DNA of 64,000 nucleotides, from assembly GCF_030209575.1 (NCBI RefSeq), contig NZ_JARVRS010000001.1:868001-932000 (forward strand), in the 5' to 3' direction. The DNA is from Leifsonia sp. fls2-241-R2A-40a. Its GTDB lineage: Bacteria > Actinomycetota > Actinomycetes > Actinomycetales > Microbacteriaceae. Of the stretch, positions 51,485-60,026 are shown piece after piece. The notes below the pieces were generated by a model. The model was not told the DNA's origin, ran no database searches, and saw only the letters and a program-made list of their open reading frames with translations. The position numbers were made by a program, and so were the translations under genes. Position 1 is the first letter of the stretch, and every line of letters starts with the position of its first letter.

Positions 51485-52414
51485 ATGTCCGATCTGCGGG
51501 GAGCGTGGAAGGCGCTGGGGACCGGTGCCCTGGCCGCTGCCGCTGTCGTCGCCGCACTCCTCCCCGGGACCGGAACCCACGCTCTGTGGAACGGCGTCGC
51601 GACCACGGATGCCGGGACGGTCACGGCTGCCACAGTCTCTGTGACAGAGGCGATCGCGCCGCCCCTCGACGTCGTCTTCCGGTCCGGGCGCACCACCACG
51701 ACCGGAGGCGTGCTCGTAACCAATACGAGCAGTGTGGCCACCTCGGTGAGCACTGTCGCGACTCTCGGTCCCGGTAGCTCCGCCCCTCTGGCAGCGGCCA
51801 TCTCGGTCCTCGCCTGGCCCACCGAGAGCACCGCATCCTGCACTGCTTCCGCCGTCGCCCCGTCGACCGCCTACTCCGCCACCTGGGCGTCGGCGGCGGG
51901 TCTGGCCCTGACCCGTACGCTCGGCCCCGGCGAATCGAGCAGCCTCTGCGTCCAGACGACGATGAACGTCGCGTCGGAATCCGGAATCGCCAGCGGGTCG
52001 GCGGTCGACCTGGCGATAACGACGACGGCGAGCGCCGGCACCTGGTCGAGCACTGCGACCGGTGGAGCCACACAGTCCTTCGTCGACGACCTCGCTCCGT
52101 CCGCACCGTCGAATCTGACGGCGAGCACCGCTGCGGGCTCCGCCGGTGCGGTGGAACTGTCGTGGGCGGCCGCGGCAGACAACGTGGGCGTGGTCGGCTA
52201 CGACGTGTACCGCAACGGCACGGCCGCACCGATCGGGTCCACCTCCTCGACGACGTTCACCGACGACGGTTCGACCACCGACACGGAACACACCTACTCG
52301 GTGGTGGCGCGGGATGCGGTGGGCCTGACCTCGCCGGCAGCCACTGTCGTGCTCGAGCCGGCCGCCGCCGGCTCTGCGCCCTCCTCCCCCTCGCCGGACC
52401 CGGTGACGCCATGA
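51485..52414 (+). CDS. secreted SipW-type substrate with fibronectin type III domain
   Basis: 309 residues. The N-terminus (hydrophobic to about residue 30, then HALWNGVATTDAGTVTAATVSV) resembles the protein at 50863, followed by a beta-rich, Ser/Thr-rich region (60-205). A fibronectin type III-like module follows at about 208-292 (APSNLTASTAAGSAGAVELSW, VGVVGYDVYRNG, TYSVVARDAVGLTS), and then a Pro/Ser tail. It is probably a surface-exposed adhesin or fibre partner. Its stop overlaps the signal-peptidase start (ATGA). Confidence 0.82.
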   Translation: MSDLRGAWKALGTGALAAAAVVAALLPGTGTHALWNGVATTDAGTVTAATVSVTEAIAPPLDVVFRSGRTTTTGGVLVTNTSSVATSVSTVATLGPGSSAPLAAAISVLAWPTESTASCTASAVAPSTAYSATWASAAGLALTRTLGPGESSSLCVQTTMNVASESGIASGSAVDLAITTTASAGTWSSTATGGATQSFVDDLAPSAPSNLTASTAAGSAGAVELSWAAAADNVGVVGYDVYRNGTAAPIGSTSSTTFTDDGSTTDTEHTYSVVARDAVGLTSPAATVVLEPAAAGSAPSSPSPDPVTP

Positions 52415-53043
52415 AACACGCGAAGACGAAGTCCCTGCTCGAGTACCTCGGCATCGGGCTGAGTGCAGGGCTCCTGGGCCTCGTCATCCTGGTCGCACTC
52501 GCCGCCATCGTGGTACCGAAGGTCGCCGGGGCGACGCCCGCGACCATCCTGACCAGCTCGATGGAGCCGACGCTTCCGCCCGGCACCCTGGTCATCGTGA
52601 AGCCGGTGCCGCTACACCAGATCCGCATCGGCGACGTCATGACCTACCAGCTCCGCTCCGGCGACCCGGCCGTCGTCTCACACCGCGTGGTCGCGATCAC
52701 CCGGTCCACGACCGGGGGCCTCACGTTCACCACCAAGGGAGACAACAACGCGGAGAAGGATGCCCCGGTCATCCCGGCCCAGGTCCGCGGGGTCGTCTGG
52801 TACAGCGTGCCTCTGCTGGGCTTTGTGAACAGCGCCATCGACCACGGGCAGCGCTCGTGGATCGTGCCGGCCCTGGGGGTGCTGCTCCTGCTCTACTCGG
52901 GTTACATGATCCTCCGCGCCGCACTGGCGCCCACCCCTTCGCGGCGGCGGGCGCATTCCGCTGCGGCCACCAGCGGCGATGACCCCGGACGCCCTCTCGA
53001 CGCGCGACCCGAAGTGGGGACTGCCCCGGGGTCCCCGCTGTGA
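52411..53043 (+). CDS. sipW: SipW-type signal peptidase I
   Basis: 210 residues with an N-terminal membrane segment (about 12-36) and a C-terminal one (150-172). The catalytic serine is S50 in SSMEPT; H91 (VVSHRVV) replaces the lysine of ordinary bacterial type I peptidases, and D111 (KGDNN) completes the set, as in the Bacillus SipW/ER-type enzymes. It should cleave the two alternate signal peptides encoded just upstream. The C-terminal tail (from 173) is basic and then proline-rich, and probably cytoplasmic. Confidence 0.92.
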   Translation: MKHAKTKSLLEYLGIGLSAGLLGLVILVALAAIVVPKVAGATPATILTSSMEPTLPPGTLVIVKPVPLHQIRIGDVMTYQLRSGDPAVVSHRVVAITRSTTGGLTFTTKGDNNAEKDAPVIPAQVRGVVWYSVPLLGFVNSAIDHGQRSWIVPALGVLLLLYSGYMILRAALAPTPSRRRAHSAAATSGDDPGRPLDARPEVGTAPGSPL

Positions 53044-53110
53044 GAACGTCGACTCAGGACCACGCCGACGTGCTCCTGCACTTTCGAACCCGAATCGAAG
53101 GAGAACGATC

Positions 53111-53497
53111 ATGACCTTTTCACCCGGTGCCTCTGTCGACCCCGAGGCGGCCGCTTCGCTCGCGCACGTGATGCTCGAGTCGGAGATCCAAGCGCGGATC
53201 GCAGCGGTTCGCGAGCTCGCCAAGCAGCGCAAGACGATCCACGAGGCGCTCGCCGCCTACGAAGAGGGCTGGAACGCTGCGGTGAAGGAAGGCTGGACGG
53301 TCGAGCAGCTTCAGCAGATCGGCCTCAAAGAGGCCCCGTTCGAGACGTCGGACGACGCGCGCCCCGCCGTTGAAGCCGTCGCGCCTTATGCGGCGCCGGT
53401 CGCCCTCAGCACGGACTACCGCTCGGACGCCACCCCGGCGCCGAGCTACGACACGTCGTCGTTCGGTGGCCCTGTCGCGGTCCCGTTCAACGGCTGA
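53111..53497 (+). CDS. hypothetical protein downstream of sipW
   Basis: 128 residues from the ATG at 53111 with GAAGGAG seven bases upstream. I do not recognise a family. The first half is helical and charged (IQARIAAVRELAKQRKTIHEALAAYEEGWNAAVKEGWTVEQLQQIGL), possibly a coiled coil or small DNA/protein-binding unit; the second half is low-complexity Ala/Pro/Ser/Tyr. There is no signal peptide. Its position 67 bases after sipW suggests, but does not prove, a connection. Confidence 0.72.
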   Translation: MTFSPGASVDPEAAASLAHVMLESEIQARIAAVRELAKQRKTIHEALAAYEEGWNAAVKEGWTVEQLQQIGLKEAPFETSDDARPAVEAVAPYAAPVALSTDYRSDATPAPSYDTSSFGGPVAVPFNG

Positions 53498-53540
53498 GCG
53501 ACTCAGTACCGAACGCTCGACGCTGCTCCTGTTCCTCTGC

Positions 53541-53558
53541 ACCCGCGCCCACGCGGGT
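53541..53558. terminator. possible bidirectional terminator
   Basis: ACCCGCG (53541-53547) pairs with CGCGGGT (53552-53558) around a four-base loop. It lies between the convergent small-protein and aquaporin genes and touches the aquaporin stop codon. Confidence 0.5.
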
Positions 53559-54379
53559 CAGAGCTGGCCGGGGCGACCCGCCTGAGTGCCGAGATCGCCC
53601 TGAGCGGCGGCGGACCCGCTCAGGCCGCCCCCGTACCCGCGCAGGACGAAGGCGAGCAGTACGGCGACGGCCGCACCCGCGAGCGGCCCCGCGACATAGA
53701 CCCAGTAGTCACGGAAATCGAGACTGGCGAGGTCCGGCCCGAAAGTGCGGGCCGGGTTCATGGAGGTGCCCGAGATGGGGCTGCCCCACAGCCCCGCCAG
53801 CGCGATATACGACCCGACGCCGACGGCGCCGATGACACCGACGTTCTGTGCGCCTGACGCTGTGCCGAGGATGACGCTCACGAGCCCGAGGGTGAGCAGA
53901 GCTTCCATCCAGAAGGCTTGGAAGGACGAGTACCCCGGCGCGGGATAGTTGGACCCGTACTTCGCCGACACCCCGATGATCGCATGCAGCAGCCATGCGG
54001 CGAACGTCGCTCCGGCCAGCTGCACGACGATGTAGGCGGGCACCCTGCGCCACGGGAAGTCACCGCGCGCTGCGAATGCCAGCGTCACGGCGGGGTTCAG
54101 ATGGGCACCGGAGACCTTGCCCATGAAGAGGATGATCCCCAGCACCATCAGTCCGGGCGCCACCACCGCGGCCGTCCGGCTGATCGTGCCCGGGAACGCC
54201 TGGCTCATCATTCCGCCGCCCGCCGCGACGATCACCAGCAGGAACGTCCCGTACAGCTCGGAGAAGAGCCGGCGCCACTCCTGTCGCGGGTTCTGAAAAT
54301 CCGCCATCGGTGCGACCACTTCGAGCTCGAACCACCGCTCGAAACGTAGTGCGACACCCTGCCTGGCCTGCTCGTCCAT
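53558..54379 (-). CDS. MIP-family aquaporin/glycerol channel
   Basis: 273 residues from the ATG at 54379 (GGAGG four bases upstream). Six membrane helices and the two channel motifs, GAHLNPAVT and GTSMNPAR, define the family. The residues around the second NPA (SMNPARTFGPDLAS) resemble water-selective aquaporins more than GlpF, which has NPARD, but selectivity is not certain. It carries an extra N-terminal cytoplasmic stretch of about 35 residues. It is transcribed alone. Confidence 0.93.
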   Translation of the reverse strand: MDEQARQGVALRFERWFELEVVAPMADFQNPRQEWRRLFSELYGTFLLVIVAAGGGMMSQAFPGTISRTAAVVAPGLMVLGIILFMGKVSGAHLNPAVTLAFAARGDFPWRRVPAYIVVQLAGATFAAWLLHAIIGVSAKYGSNYPAPGYSSFQAFWMEALLTLGLVSVILGTASGAQNVGVIGAVGVGSYIALAGLWGSPISGTSMNPARTFGPDLASLDFRDYWVYVAGPLAGAAVAVLLAFVLRGYGGGLSGSAAAQGDLGTQAGRPGQL

Positions 54380-54514
54380 TATCCTCCTCGGACTCGGCGA
54401 CACCGCGGATGAGCGCACCGTTCACGACACCCGTGGTGCGTCTCGCGACGCACCATATCCCCTGCACGCGGCGCCGCGGCAGACCGCAACCTGGACCTGA
54501 GTCCGCCGGAGTGG

Positions 54515-54545
54515 CCCGGTGGCAGGGCGAGTCCCCGCCACCGGG
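54515..54545. terminator. terminator of the DUF4832-type gene
   Basis: CCCGGTGGC (54515-54523) and GCCACCGGG (54537-54545) form a 9-bp stem 12 bases after the stop of the minus-strand gene. Confidence 0.75.
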
Positions 54546-54556
54546 TGGTCCTTCGA

Positions 54557-55966
54557 TCAGCGGTGGCCGGCGGCGACAGTCATCGCCCCGAGCGTCAGCC
54601 AGCCGTCACGGTCGGCATCCTGCGCCTGGTTCGCGAACCGCACCGGCACGCCGCCGGGCAACGGGTTCGTCACCTGTGCGACCACGGTGTAACGGCCCGC
54701 GCCCAGTCCCCTGACGTCCACATCCTTCGTGAACCGGGCGCTGGCCCCGCTGGCGACGGTGCTCACCCTCCAGTCGGTCGCGATGGTCTTCGCGATCGTT
54801 CCCTTCTTGTCCACGAGCGCAAGAGTGAGTGGCCAGTCGTAGTAGAAGGGGGCGACGCCGCGGTTGGCGATCGTCAGACCAACCGTCGCGTGGCCGCCGG
54901 TCGCCGCCGCCGGTAGGAAGGCGGACGTGACGCGGAAGGAGTAGCCGAGTGACTGCGCGGCCTTCAGCGCCGCCGGCTTGTCCGCCGCCGAGTAGCCGGT
55001 CTGGAACGCGTAGTGGTCGATCAGCCAGCTGGAATGAGTCTGGGTGACGCTTCCGGGGAAGTCGTTGTCGCCGCCGTCCTCCAGCACCGGGCACCCGGCC
55101 GCGCTGAAGATGCACCCCTGCAACTCGGGCCGCAGCTCGCCGGCGATCGGCTGCGTCTTCCATTTCTCCGTTGCGCCGGCCGCTGCCATGTTGTCCATGA
55201 AGTGCCACCCCAGGGAGCTCGCCTTCGTCTCCAGCGCGAAAGAGTCGTCGTGATAGCCGATCGGCAGGTCCGCGTTCATCGCGTTGGGATTGCGAACCAT
55301 GAGCCGGGTCGAGTGAAAGGCGGAGATGAAGTCGGTGAGCACTTCTCGCTGCGTGGCGTCGGAGGGCATCCAGTTCGGCTCGCCCGCATCCCCGTTGTAC
55401 GGGTAGGTATGCCACTCGCCCCAGAATCCGATGAGACCGGCCTGCACGAATCCGACGCGGGCGTCACCGTCGTAGCGGGCTCCGAGCGCCGCGATGAAGG
55501 TGTCGAGCGCCGACCGCAGCGCCGGGTTGTCGTAGTCCGGCGACACGCTCACGCCGTTGTTGCCGTAGTCGTCGTAACTATGGGTGACGAGCCCGCCGTC
55601 CCGGAGGTACCGCGGAATGCCGCTCGGACGGCCCGGGTAGTCCAGGTAGAACCGCAGCGCCGTCTGGTGCCCACGAGAGGCGATATCGTCCAGGGCGGTG
55701 TCCATAGCGGACCAGTCGAAGGTGCCAGGACCGGTCATCACCGAATTGAGAGGGAAGTACGCCCACTCCATCGAGTAGGGGAATTTGTCGTAGGAGCCCT
55801 GGAAGGGGATGAAGCCCTTCAACGGGTTCACCTGAGGCTCGGCGGCCGGAGCGAGCGGCCTCCATCCTGGGCCGCCGGCCGCTGCAGGCGTGGCGGCGAC
55901 GGCCGTGAGGGCGAGCGCCCCCGCAACCGCCATGGCGGCGGCGATGGTACGAACTGTCTTGCGCAT
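54557..55966 (-). CDS. secreted DUF4832/DUF4874-type protein (putative glycan-active)
   Basis: 469 residues from the ATG at 55966. The signal peptide (MRKTVRT, hydrophobic core, AAAG cleavage about residue 31) indicates secretion. NPLKGFIPFQGSY, GHQTALRFYLDYPG, GFWGEWHTYPY, PIGYHDDSFALETK and the C-terminal beta-sandwich RGVAPFYYDWPLTLALVD are the conserved DUF4874 (TIM-barrel-like) and DUF4832 segments. The invariant glutamate in WGEWH is placed like a glycosidase acid. It lies downstream of the GH36 gene in the same direction, separated by a strong hairpin. The enzymatic role is inference. Confidence 0.85.
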   Translation of the reverse strand: MRKTVRTIAAAMAVAGALALTAVAATPAAAGGPGWRPLAPAAEPQVNPLKGFIPFQGSYDKFPYSMEWAYFPLNSVMTGPGTFDWSAMDTALDDIASRGHQTALRFYLDYPGRPSGIPRYLRDGGLVTHSYDDYGNNGVSVSPDYDNPALRSALDTFIAALGARYDGDARVGFVQAGLIGFWGEWHTYPYNGDAGEPNWMPSDATQREVLTDFISAFHSTRLMVRNPNAMNADLPIGYHDDSFALETKASSLGWHFMDNMAAAGATEKWKTQPIAGELRPELQGCIFSAAGCPVLEDGGDNDFPGSVTQTHSSWLIDHYAFQTGYSAADKPAALKAAQSLGYSFRVTSAFLPAAATGGHATVGLTIANRGVAPFYYDWPLTLALVDKKGTIAKTIATDWRVSTVASGASARFTKDVDVRGLGAGRYTVVAQVTNPLPGGVPVRFANQAQDADRDGWLTLGAMTVAAGHR

Positions 55967-56039
55967 GCTGGCTCGCTTTCTGATGACGGCCTCGTCACCG
56001 GGTTCTGTGGAGCGTGTGCGGCCGCGAGGATTCGCGGCA

Positions 56040-56078
56040 GTGGAGGCGCGGCGGAAGTGAGCGTCGCCGCGCCTCCAC
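56040..56078. terminator. terminator of the alpha-galactosidase operon
   Basis: GTGGAGGCGCGGCG (56040-56053) pairs perfectly with CGCCGCGCCTCCAC (56065-56078) three bases beyond the GH36 stop. The DUF4832-type gene beyond it probably has its own promoter. Confidence 0.85.
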
Positions 56079-56080
56079 AT

Positions 56081-57583
56081 CTAAACGACGAGCGATGCCG
56101 CGTCGGTCGCGGCTGTGCCCGTCATGATCGGGGTCAGGTCGACCTCGCGATCGTCGATCCGGAACGAATACCGGCCCGTCTGTTCGATGACCGAGGTCTC
56201 CTTCATGTATTCGGCCAGTTGCTCGCGCTCGCGCGAATTCAGCCAGGCGACCGGGTCGGAGGTCGACCGGAACTCGAGGATGGCGGCCGTATCCCGCAGC
56301 GCCTGTCGCTGAGCGTCGTCGAGCAGGCTTCGCTCGCTGCGGAAGTAGATCGCGTCCGGGTCCACCTCGTAGAGCCGCTTCATCCAGGTGCGGTTGAGCG
56401 AGGAGACGATCGAATTGCGGGCGCCGACACCGGAGGGATCCCCGACCCGTTCCGCGTTGTCCCAGAAGGCTCCGACGTCCGGCCCGACCCGGGCGCCGTC
56501 GAAGACCCCGACGCTGGGGATCATCGGGACGCCGCAGCCGAGCAGGTACACGGAGTCTCCGACCACCGAGCGGATGTGCTGAACCGCCTCCCGGTACGCG
56601 GCCTCGCGATGGAGAGCGACGCGGCGGTTGCCCGCGATGGCGCCCGCGTACATGAAGTCCAGTTTGAGGTAGCGGAAACCCCAGCCGACGACGCTCTCGA
56701 ACACCTCGCGGAGGTGATCCTTGACCTCCTCCTGGGTGGTGTCCAGCGAGTAGTAGTGAGAGCCCCAGTTGTAGCCGCTGATCAGCGGCCGACCCTCGTC
56801 GTCCTGCACAAGGAGATCGGGACGGGACTGCGCGACCTCCGAGCCGGGGAGGGCGATCAGCGGCGCCAGCCAGAGCCCGGGGGTGAACCCGGCGTCGGCG
56901 ATGGTGCGGGCCGTGGCCGCCATCCCCGACGGGAACTTCGGACCGGCCACCCAGTCGCCCACGATCGGCTCCCAGCCGTCGTCGAGCTGGAAGACGTCGA
57001 ACGGATACCCGGCCAGGTCCGACGCAGTGCGGGCGACGAGCTCCTCGTCGATGTCCTCGTAGAAGGAGTACCAACTGCTCCACACCGTGCCGGCCCTGGC
57101 GGAGCGACGTCCCAGGCGTTCGGAGACGCGGTCCGCATAGTCGGCGAAGACTTCGCGCTCCGGGCCGTATGCGACGAACCAGGCCGCCTGGTCCTCTTCC
57201 GCTCGCCCCCAGAGGACGTTGCGGTCGGCGCCCACGCGCGGCGACCCGACGCCCAGCGCGCCGAGGAGGAGGACGTTGCCGTCCGCTCCGGTGACCGCAC
57301 CGACGGCGGCGCCGGAGTGGGCGTGCGGCGTCTCGTTGGCCGCATCGTCCGCTGTCAGGAGCCGGCGTGGGCTGTTCTTGATGCCGATCGTCTCACCGTC
57401 GGTGCGCGCCCACCCGGAGGGGCTCCACGAGTTCCATCCGTGACGGTAGAACTCCGTTTCCCCGAAGGGATGCAGGAGTGCGACCGGACCGGCCGGGACG
57501 ATGAACCCACCGGGCGCCGCCTCCGGCCGGCCGGGGAGGTTGGCTGGGATCCGGAGACCGCCGAAGTCGAAGGTGTGCAGCAT
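56081..57583 (-). CDS. alpha-galactosidase, GH36-type
   Basis: 500 residues, no signal peptide. The barrel motifs FQLDDGW (D201, D202), PGLWLAPL, the nucleophile D309 in RYLKLDFMYAGA and acid/base D369 in ARVGPDVGAFWD are those of GH36 melibiases. It is shorter than the about 700-residue classical AgaA type, fitting the compact actinobacterial GH36 group. It releases alpha-galactose from imported oligosaccharides in the cytoplasm. It is the fourth gene of the operon beginning with two ABC permeases. Confidence 0.92.
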   Translation of the reverse strand: MLHTFDFGGLRIPANLPGRPEAAPGGFIVPAGPVALLHPFGETEFYRHGWNSWSPSGWARTDGETIGIKNSPRRLLTADDAANETPHAHSGAAVGAVTGADGNVLLLGALGVGSPRVGADRNVLWGRAEEDQAAWFVAYGPEREVFADYADRVSERLGRRSARAGTVWSSWYSFYEDIDEELVARTASDLAGYPFDVFQLDDGWEPIVGDWVAGPKFPSGMAATARTIADAGFTPGLWLAPLIALPGSEVAQSRPDLLVQDDEGRPLISGYNWGSHYYSLDTTQEEVKDHLREVFESVVGWGFRYLKLDFMYAGAIAGNRRVALHREAAYREAVQHIRSVVGDSVYLLGCGVPMIPSVGVFDGARVGPDVGAFWDNAERVGDPSGVGARNSIVSSLNRTWMKRLYEVDPDAIYFRSERSLLDDAQRQALRDTAAILEFRSTSDPVAWLNSREREQLAEYMKETSVIEQTGRYSFRIDDREVDLTPIMTGTAATDAASLVV

Positions 57584-57624
57584 GCTGAGCTTTCTGAAAA
57601 AGGGCCGGAGGGCCTGTCGATGGG

Positions 57625-57655
57625 GAGCGGGGGCGACCGGTCGCCGCCCCCGCTC
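57625..57655. terminator. intercistronic hairpin after the binding-protein gene
   Basis: GAGCGGGGGCG (57625-57635) pairs with CGCCCCCGCTC (57645-57655), five bases past the binding-protein stop. A second short GGCC/GGCC stem followed by CTTTTT on the minus strand lies just beyond, before GH36. Together they probably reduce read-through into GH36. Confidence 0.75.
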
Positions 57656-57660
57656 GTCGG

Positions 57661-59001
57661 CTACTTGAAGAGCCCGTTGACCTGGTCGTTCGCTTTACCC
57701 AGCGCCGACTTCGCGTCCTGCTGGCCGAGCGCGACGCTCTGGATGGCGTCCTGAACGATCTGGCTGATCTCCGTGCCGTGGTAGCTGATCGGGATGATGA
57801 AGGTGCCGTCCTTGGCCTGCTGCTCGTCGAGGAACACCTTCGCGTTCAGACCGTCTTTCTCCCGGACGGCGGCGGACTTCTCTGACGCCTCCTTGATGGC
57901 AGGGAAGACCACACCGGTCGCGGCCACTGTGTTCTGGCAGTCGGACGACGCCAAGTACTTGACCCACTTCCAGGCCTGGTCCTTGTGCTTGCTCCCCGCG
58001 TAGATGGCGTCCGAGAGACCGTTGATCGCCGACTTGCGGCCCTCCGGCCCGACCGGGAGCGGTGCGAAGCCGAACTGGTCGGTCTTGCCCTTGTAGGAAG
58101 CGAGGTTGAACGAGCCGAGCGTGGTCAGCGCTCCCCCGTTGTTGGCCAGCACCTCCGAGCGAGCAAGCGTCGACTGCACATCGAGCTTGGGAGCGTAACC
58201 CTTGTCCGACAGATCGGCGAGCCACTGCACCGTCTTCGCCAGCTTCGGGTCGTTGTAGTTGAACTTGGTGCCGAACGGATTCTTGTCAGCGTAGGTCCAC
58301 CCCGTCGAGTAGGCGAAGTTGCCCCAGCCGTTCTGGCCCTGGGAGCCGTCCGCCCATTCGGGCAGGAAGCCGTAGACCTTGACGTTGTTCTTGTCGAAAG
58401 CCGGGTCGAGCCCGTTGTGCCCGCTCTTGTCGACGGTCAGCTTTGCGATCGTCTGCTCGAAAGTGCCCCCGTCGTTGGGGTTCCACGTGAGGTCCGACAG
58501 CGACGCCTCGTCGATGCCGGCGGCTTTGAGGTCCGCCTTGTTGTAGACGAGGCCCATCGTGTCCCAGTCCTTCGGAAGGCCGTAGCGAGCGTCGCCGACC
58601 TTCCACAGATCGGCCAGGCCGTCCACGTACTGGCCGAGGTCGACCTTGTCCTTGTCCACCATCGGTTGGATGTCGACGATCTGCTTGTCCTGCACGAACT
58701 GCGGGTAGTACGACGCCTGGTCGACCCACACATCGGGCGCACTGCCCGCGGCGATCTGCGTCGACAGGTTGGTCCAGTACTGCCCCCACGCCGACTGCGA
58801 GATCTTGATGGTGATGTCGGGGTTCTCCTTGGTGAACTGCTGTGCGCACTGCTGGTAAGCCGGCACCTGGGTGTCGTCCCACATCCAGTACTGCAGCGTC
58901 ACCTTCTCATTCGAGCCGGATCCGGTGGACGAACACGCCGTGACTCCGGCGAGTAGTGCGGCGGCGGCGGCGATGGCGGCGACGCGACGGAGCTTTCTCA
59001 T
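57661..59001 (-). CDS. carbohydrate ABC binding lipoprotein (family 1)
   Basis: 446 residues from the ATG at 59001. The signal peptide ends in a lipobox (GVTAC, C23), giving a lipid-anchored extracellular binding protein. The mature part is an SBP_bac_1 protein: VTLQYWMWDDTQVPAYQQCAQQFTKENPDITIKIS, SAPDVWVDQASYYPQFV and AWKWVKYLASSDCQ. It binds the substrate for the two permeases encoded just upstream; an alpha-galacto-oligosaccharide is inferred from the GH36 neighbour. Placement after, not before, the permeases is less common. Confidence 0.93.
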   Translation of the reverse strand: MRKLRRVAAIAAAAALLAGVTACSSTGSGSNEKVTLQYWMWDDTQVPAYQQCAQQFTKENPDITIKISQSAWGQYWTNLSTQIAAGSAPDVWVDQASYYPQFVQDKQIVDIQPMVDKDKVDLGQYVDGLADLWKVGDARYGLPKDWDTMGLVYNKADLKAAGIDEASLSDLTWNPNDGGTFEQTIAKLTVDKSGHNGLDPAFDKNNVKVYGFLPEWADGSQGQNGWGNFAYSTGWTYADKNPFGTKFNYNDPKLAKTVQWLADLSDKGYAPKLDVQSTLARSEVLANNGGALTTLGSFNLASYKGKTDQFGFAPLPVGPEGRKSAINGLSDAIYAGSKHKDQAWKWVKYLASSDCQNTVAATGVVFPAIKEASEKSAAVREKDGLNAKVFLDEQQAKDGTFIIPISYHGTEISQIVQDAIQSVALGQQDAKSALGKANDQVNGLFK

Positions 59002-59060
59002 TCGTTTCTCTCTCTGTGTGGATGGTGCATCGGGATGAGGGGTTGGGAGGGTGGGGCTGG

Positions 59061-60017
59061 TCACTTGATGCCGGTGAAGTTGAGCGATTCGACGATCCGG
59101 CGGCCGAGGAAGATCAGCAGGATGAGGACGGGGATGACCGAGAGCGTGGATCCGGCCATGAGCCCGGTCCAGTCCGGCTGCGTGTTCGGGGACTGCTGCA
59201 GGTACACGCCGAGCGCGACGGTCATCGTGCGCACGCTCTCGTCTCGTCCGATCAGGAGCGGCCACAGGTAGTCCTTCCACGCCCACACCACGGTGATGAG
59301 GCCGATGGTGATCAGCGGGCCGCGGCTCATCGGCAGGGCGACCCGCCAGAAGACGCGGATCTTGCCGGCGCCGTCGAGCATCGCGGCCTCCTCGACGTCG
59401 ACCGGGATGTTGAGGAAGAACTGCCGCAGGAAGAACAGCGCGAACGGGGTCATCAGGAGGCTCGGCGCCACCATTCCGAACACGTTGTTGAGCAGGCCGA
59501 GGTCACGCACCAGCACGAAGTTCGGAAGCAGAGTGAAGATCCCGGGAACCATGAGTGCGGCGATCAGGATCGCGAACAGGAGGTTGCGGGCCGGGAAGCG
59601 CAGCCTGGCGAACGCATAGCCTCCCATCGCGCAGAACAGGGTCTGGAAGAACCCGATCAGCGCGCAGTAGACGATGGAGTTCCACAGGTACAGCAGGAAG
59701 TTGATGGAGGCGCCGGAGCCCCCGGCCGCTTGGTCCTGCGCCGGGGTGAGGAACCCGAGGACCCGGGCGAAGTTGATGAACGTCGGGCTTCCGGGGAAGA
59801 ACGATCCGGAGTCCTTGATCACGTCGGCCGCCGGCGTGAGCGCTGTCTTCAGCATCCAGTAGAAGGGGAACAGCGTCAGCACCAGGGAGACGATCAGTAC
59901 GGTCCAGCCGAGGGCGCGGCCGATCGAGAACCTGCGCCGGGTGGCGGTGCGTGCGGGAGCCGCAGGCGCGGCCGCCTCAGCGGAGAGGACGGGTGTCACC
60001 GGTTGTGTCATGGTCAT
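59061..60017 (-). CDS. carbohydrate ABC permease, MalG type
   Basis: 318 residues (start 60017 or 60011) with six membrane segments. The EAA loop EEAAMLDGAGKIRVFWRVALP is typical of MalG-class permeases, and the C-terminus ends GRRIVESLNFTGIK. A variable N-terminal Ala/Pro-rich tail precedes the first helix. It pairs with the MalF-type permease nine bases upstream. No cognate ATPase is in the operon, so a shared MsmK-type ATPase encoded elsewhere is expected. Confidence 0.93.
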   Translation of the reverse strand: MTMTQPVTPVLSAEAAAPAAPARTATRRRFSIGRALGWTVLIVSLVLTLFPFYWMLKTALTPAADVIKDSGSFFPGSPTFINFARVLGFLTPAQDQAAGGSGASINFLLYLWNSIVYCALIGFFQTLFCAMGGYAFARLRFPARNLLFAILIAALMVPGIFTLLPNFVLVRDLGLLNNVFGMVAPSLLMTPFALFFLRQFFLNIPVDVEEAAMLDGAGKIRVFWRVALPMSRGPLITIGLITVVWAWKDYLWPLLIGRDESVRTMTVALGVYLQQSPNTQPDWTGLMAGSTLSVIPVLILLIFLGRRIVESLNFTGIK

Positions 60018-60026
60018 GGTCGTCTC

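Noticed and set aside
55013-57754. A 913-codon plus-strand open frame antisense to the DUF4832-type and GH36 genes
   Set aside because: No motifs or ribosome site; both minus-strand genes are well supported.
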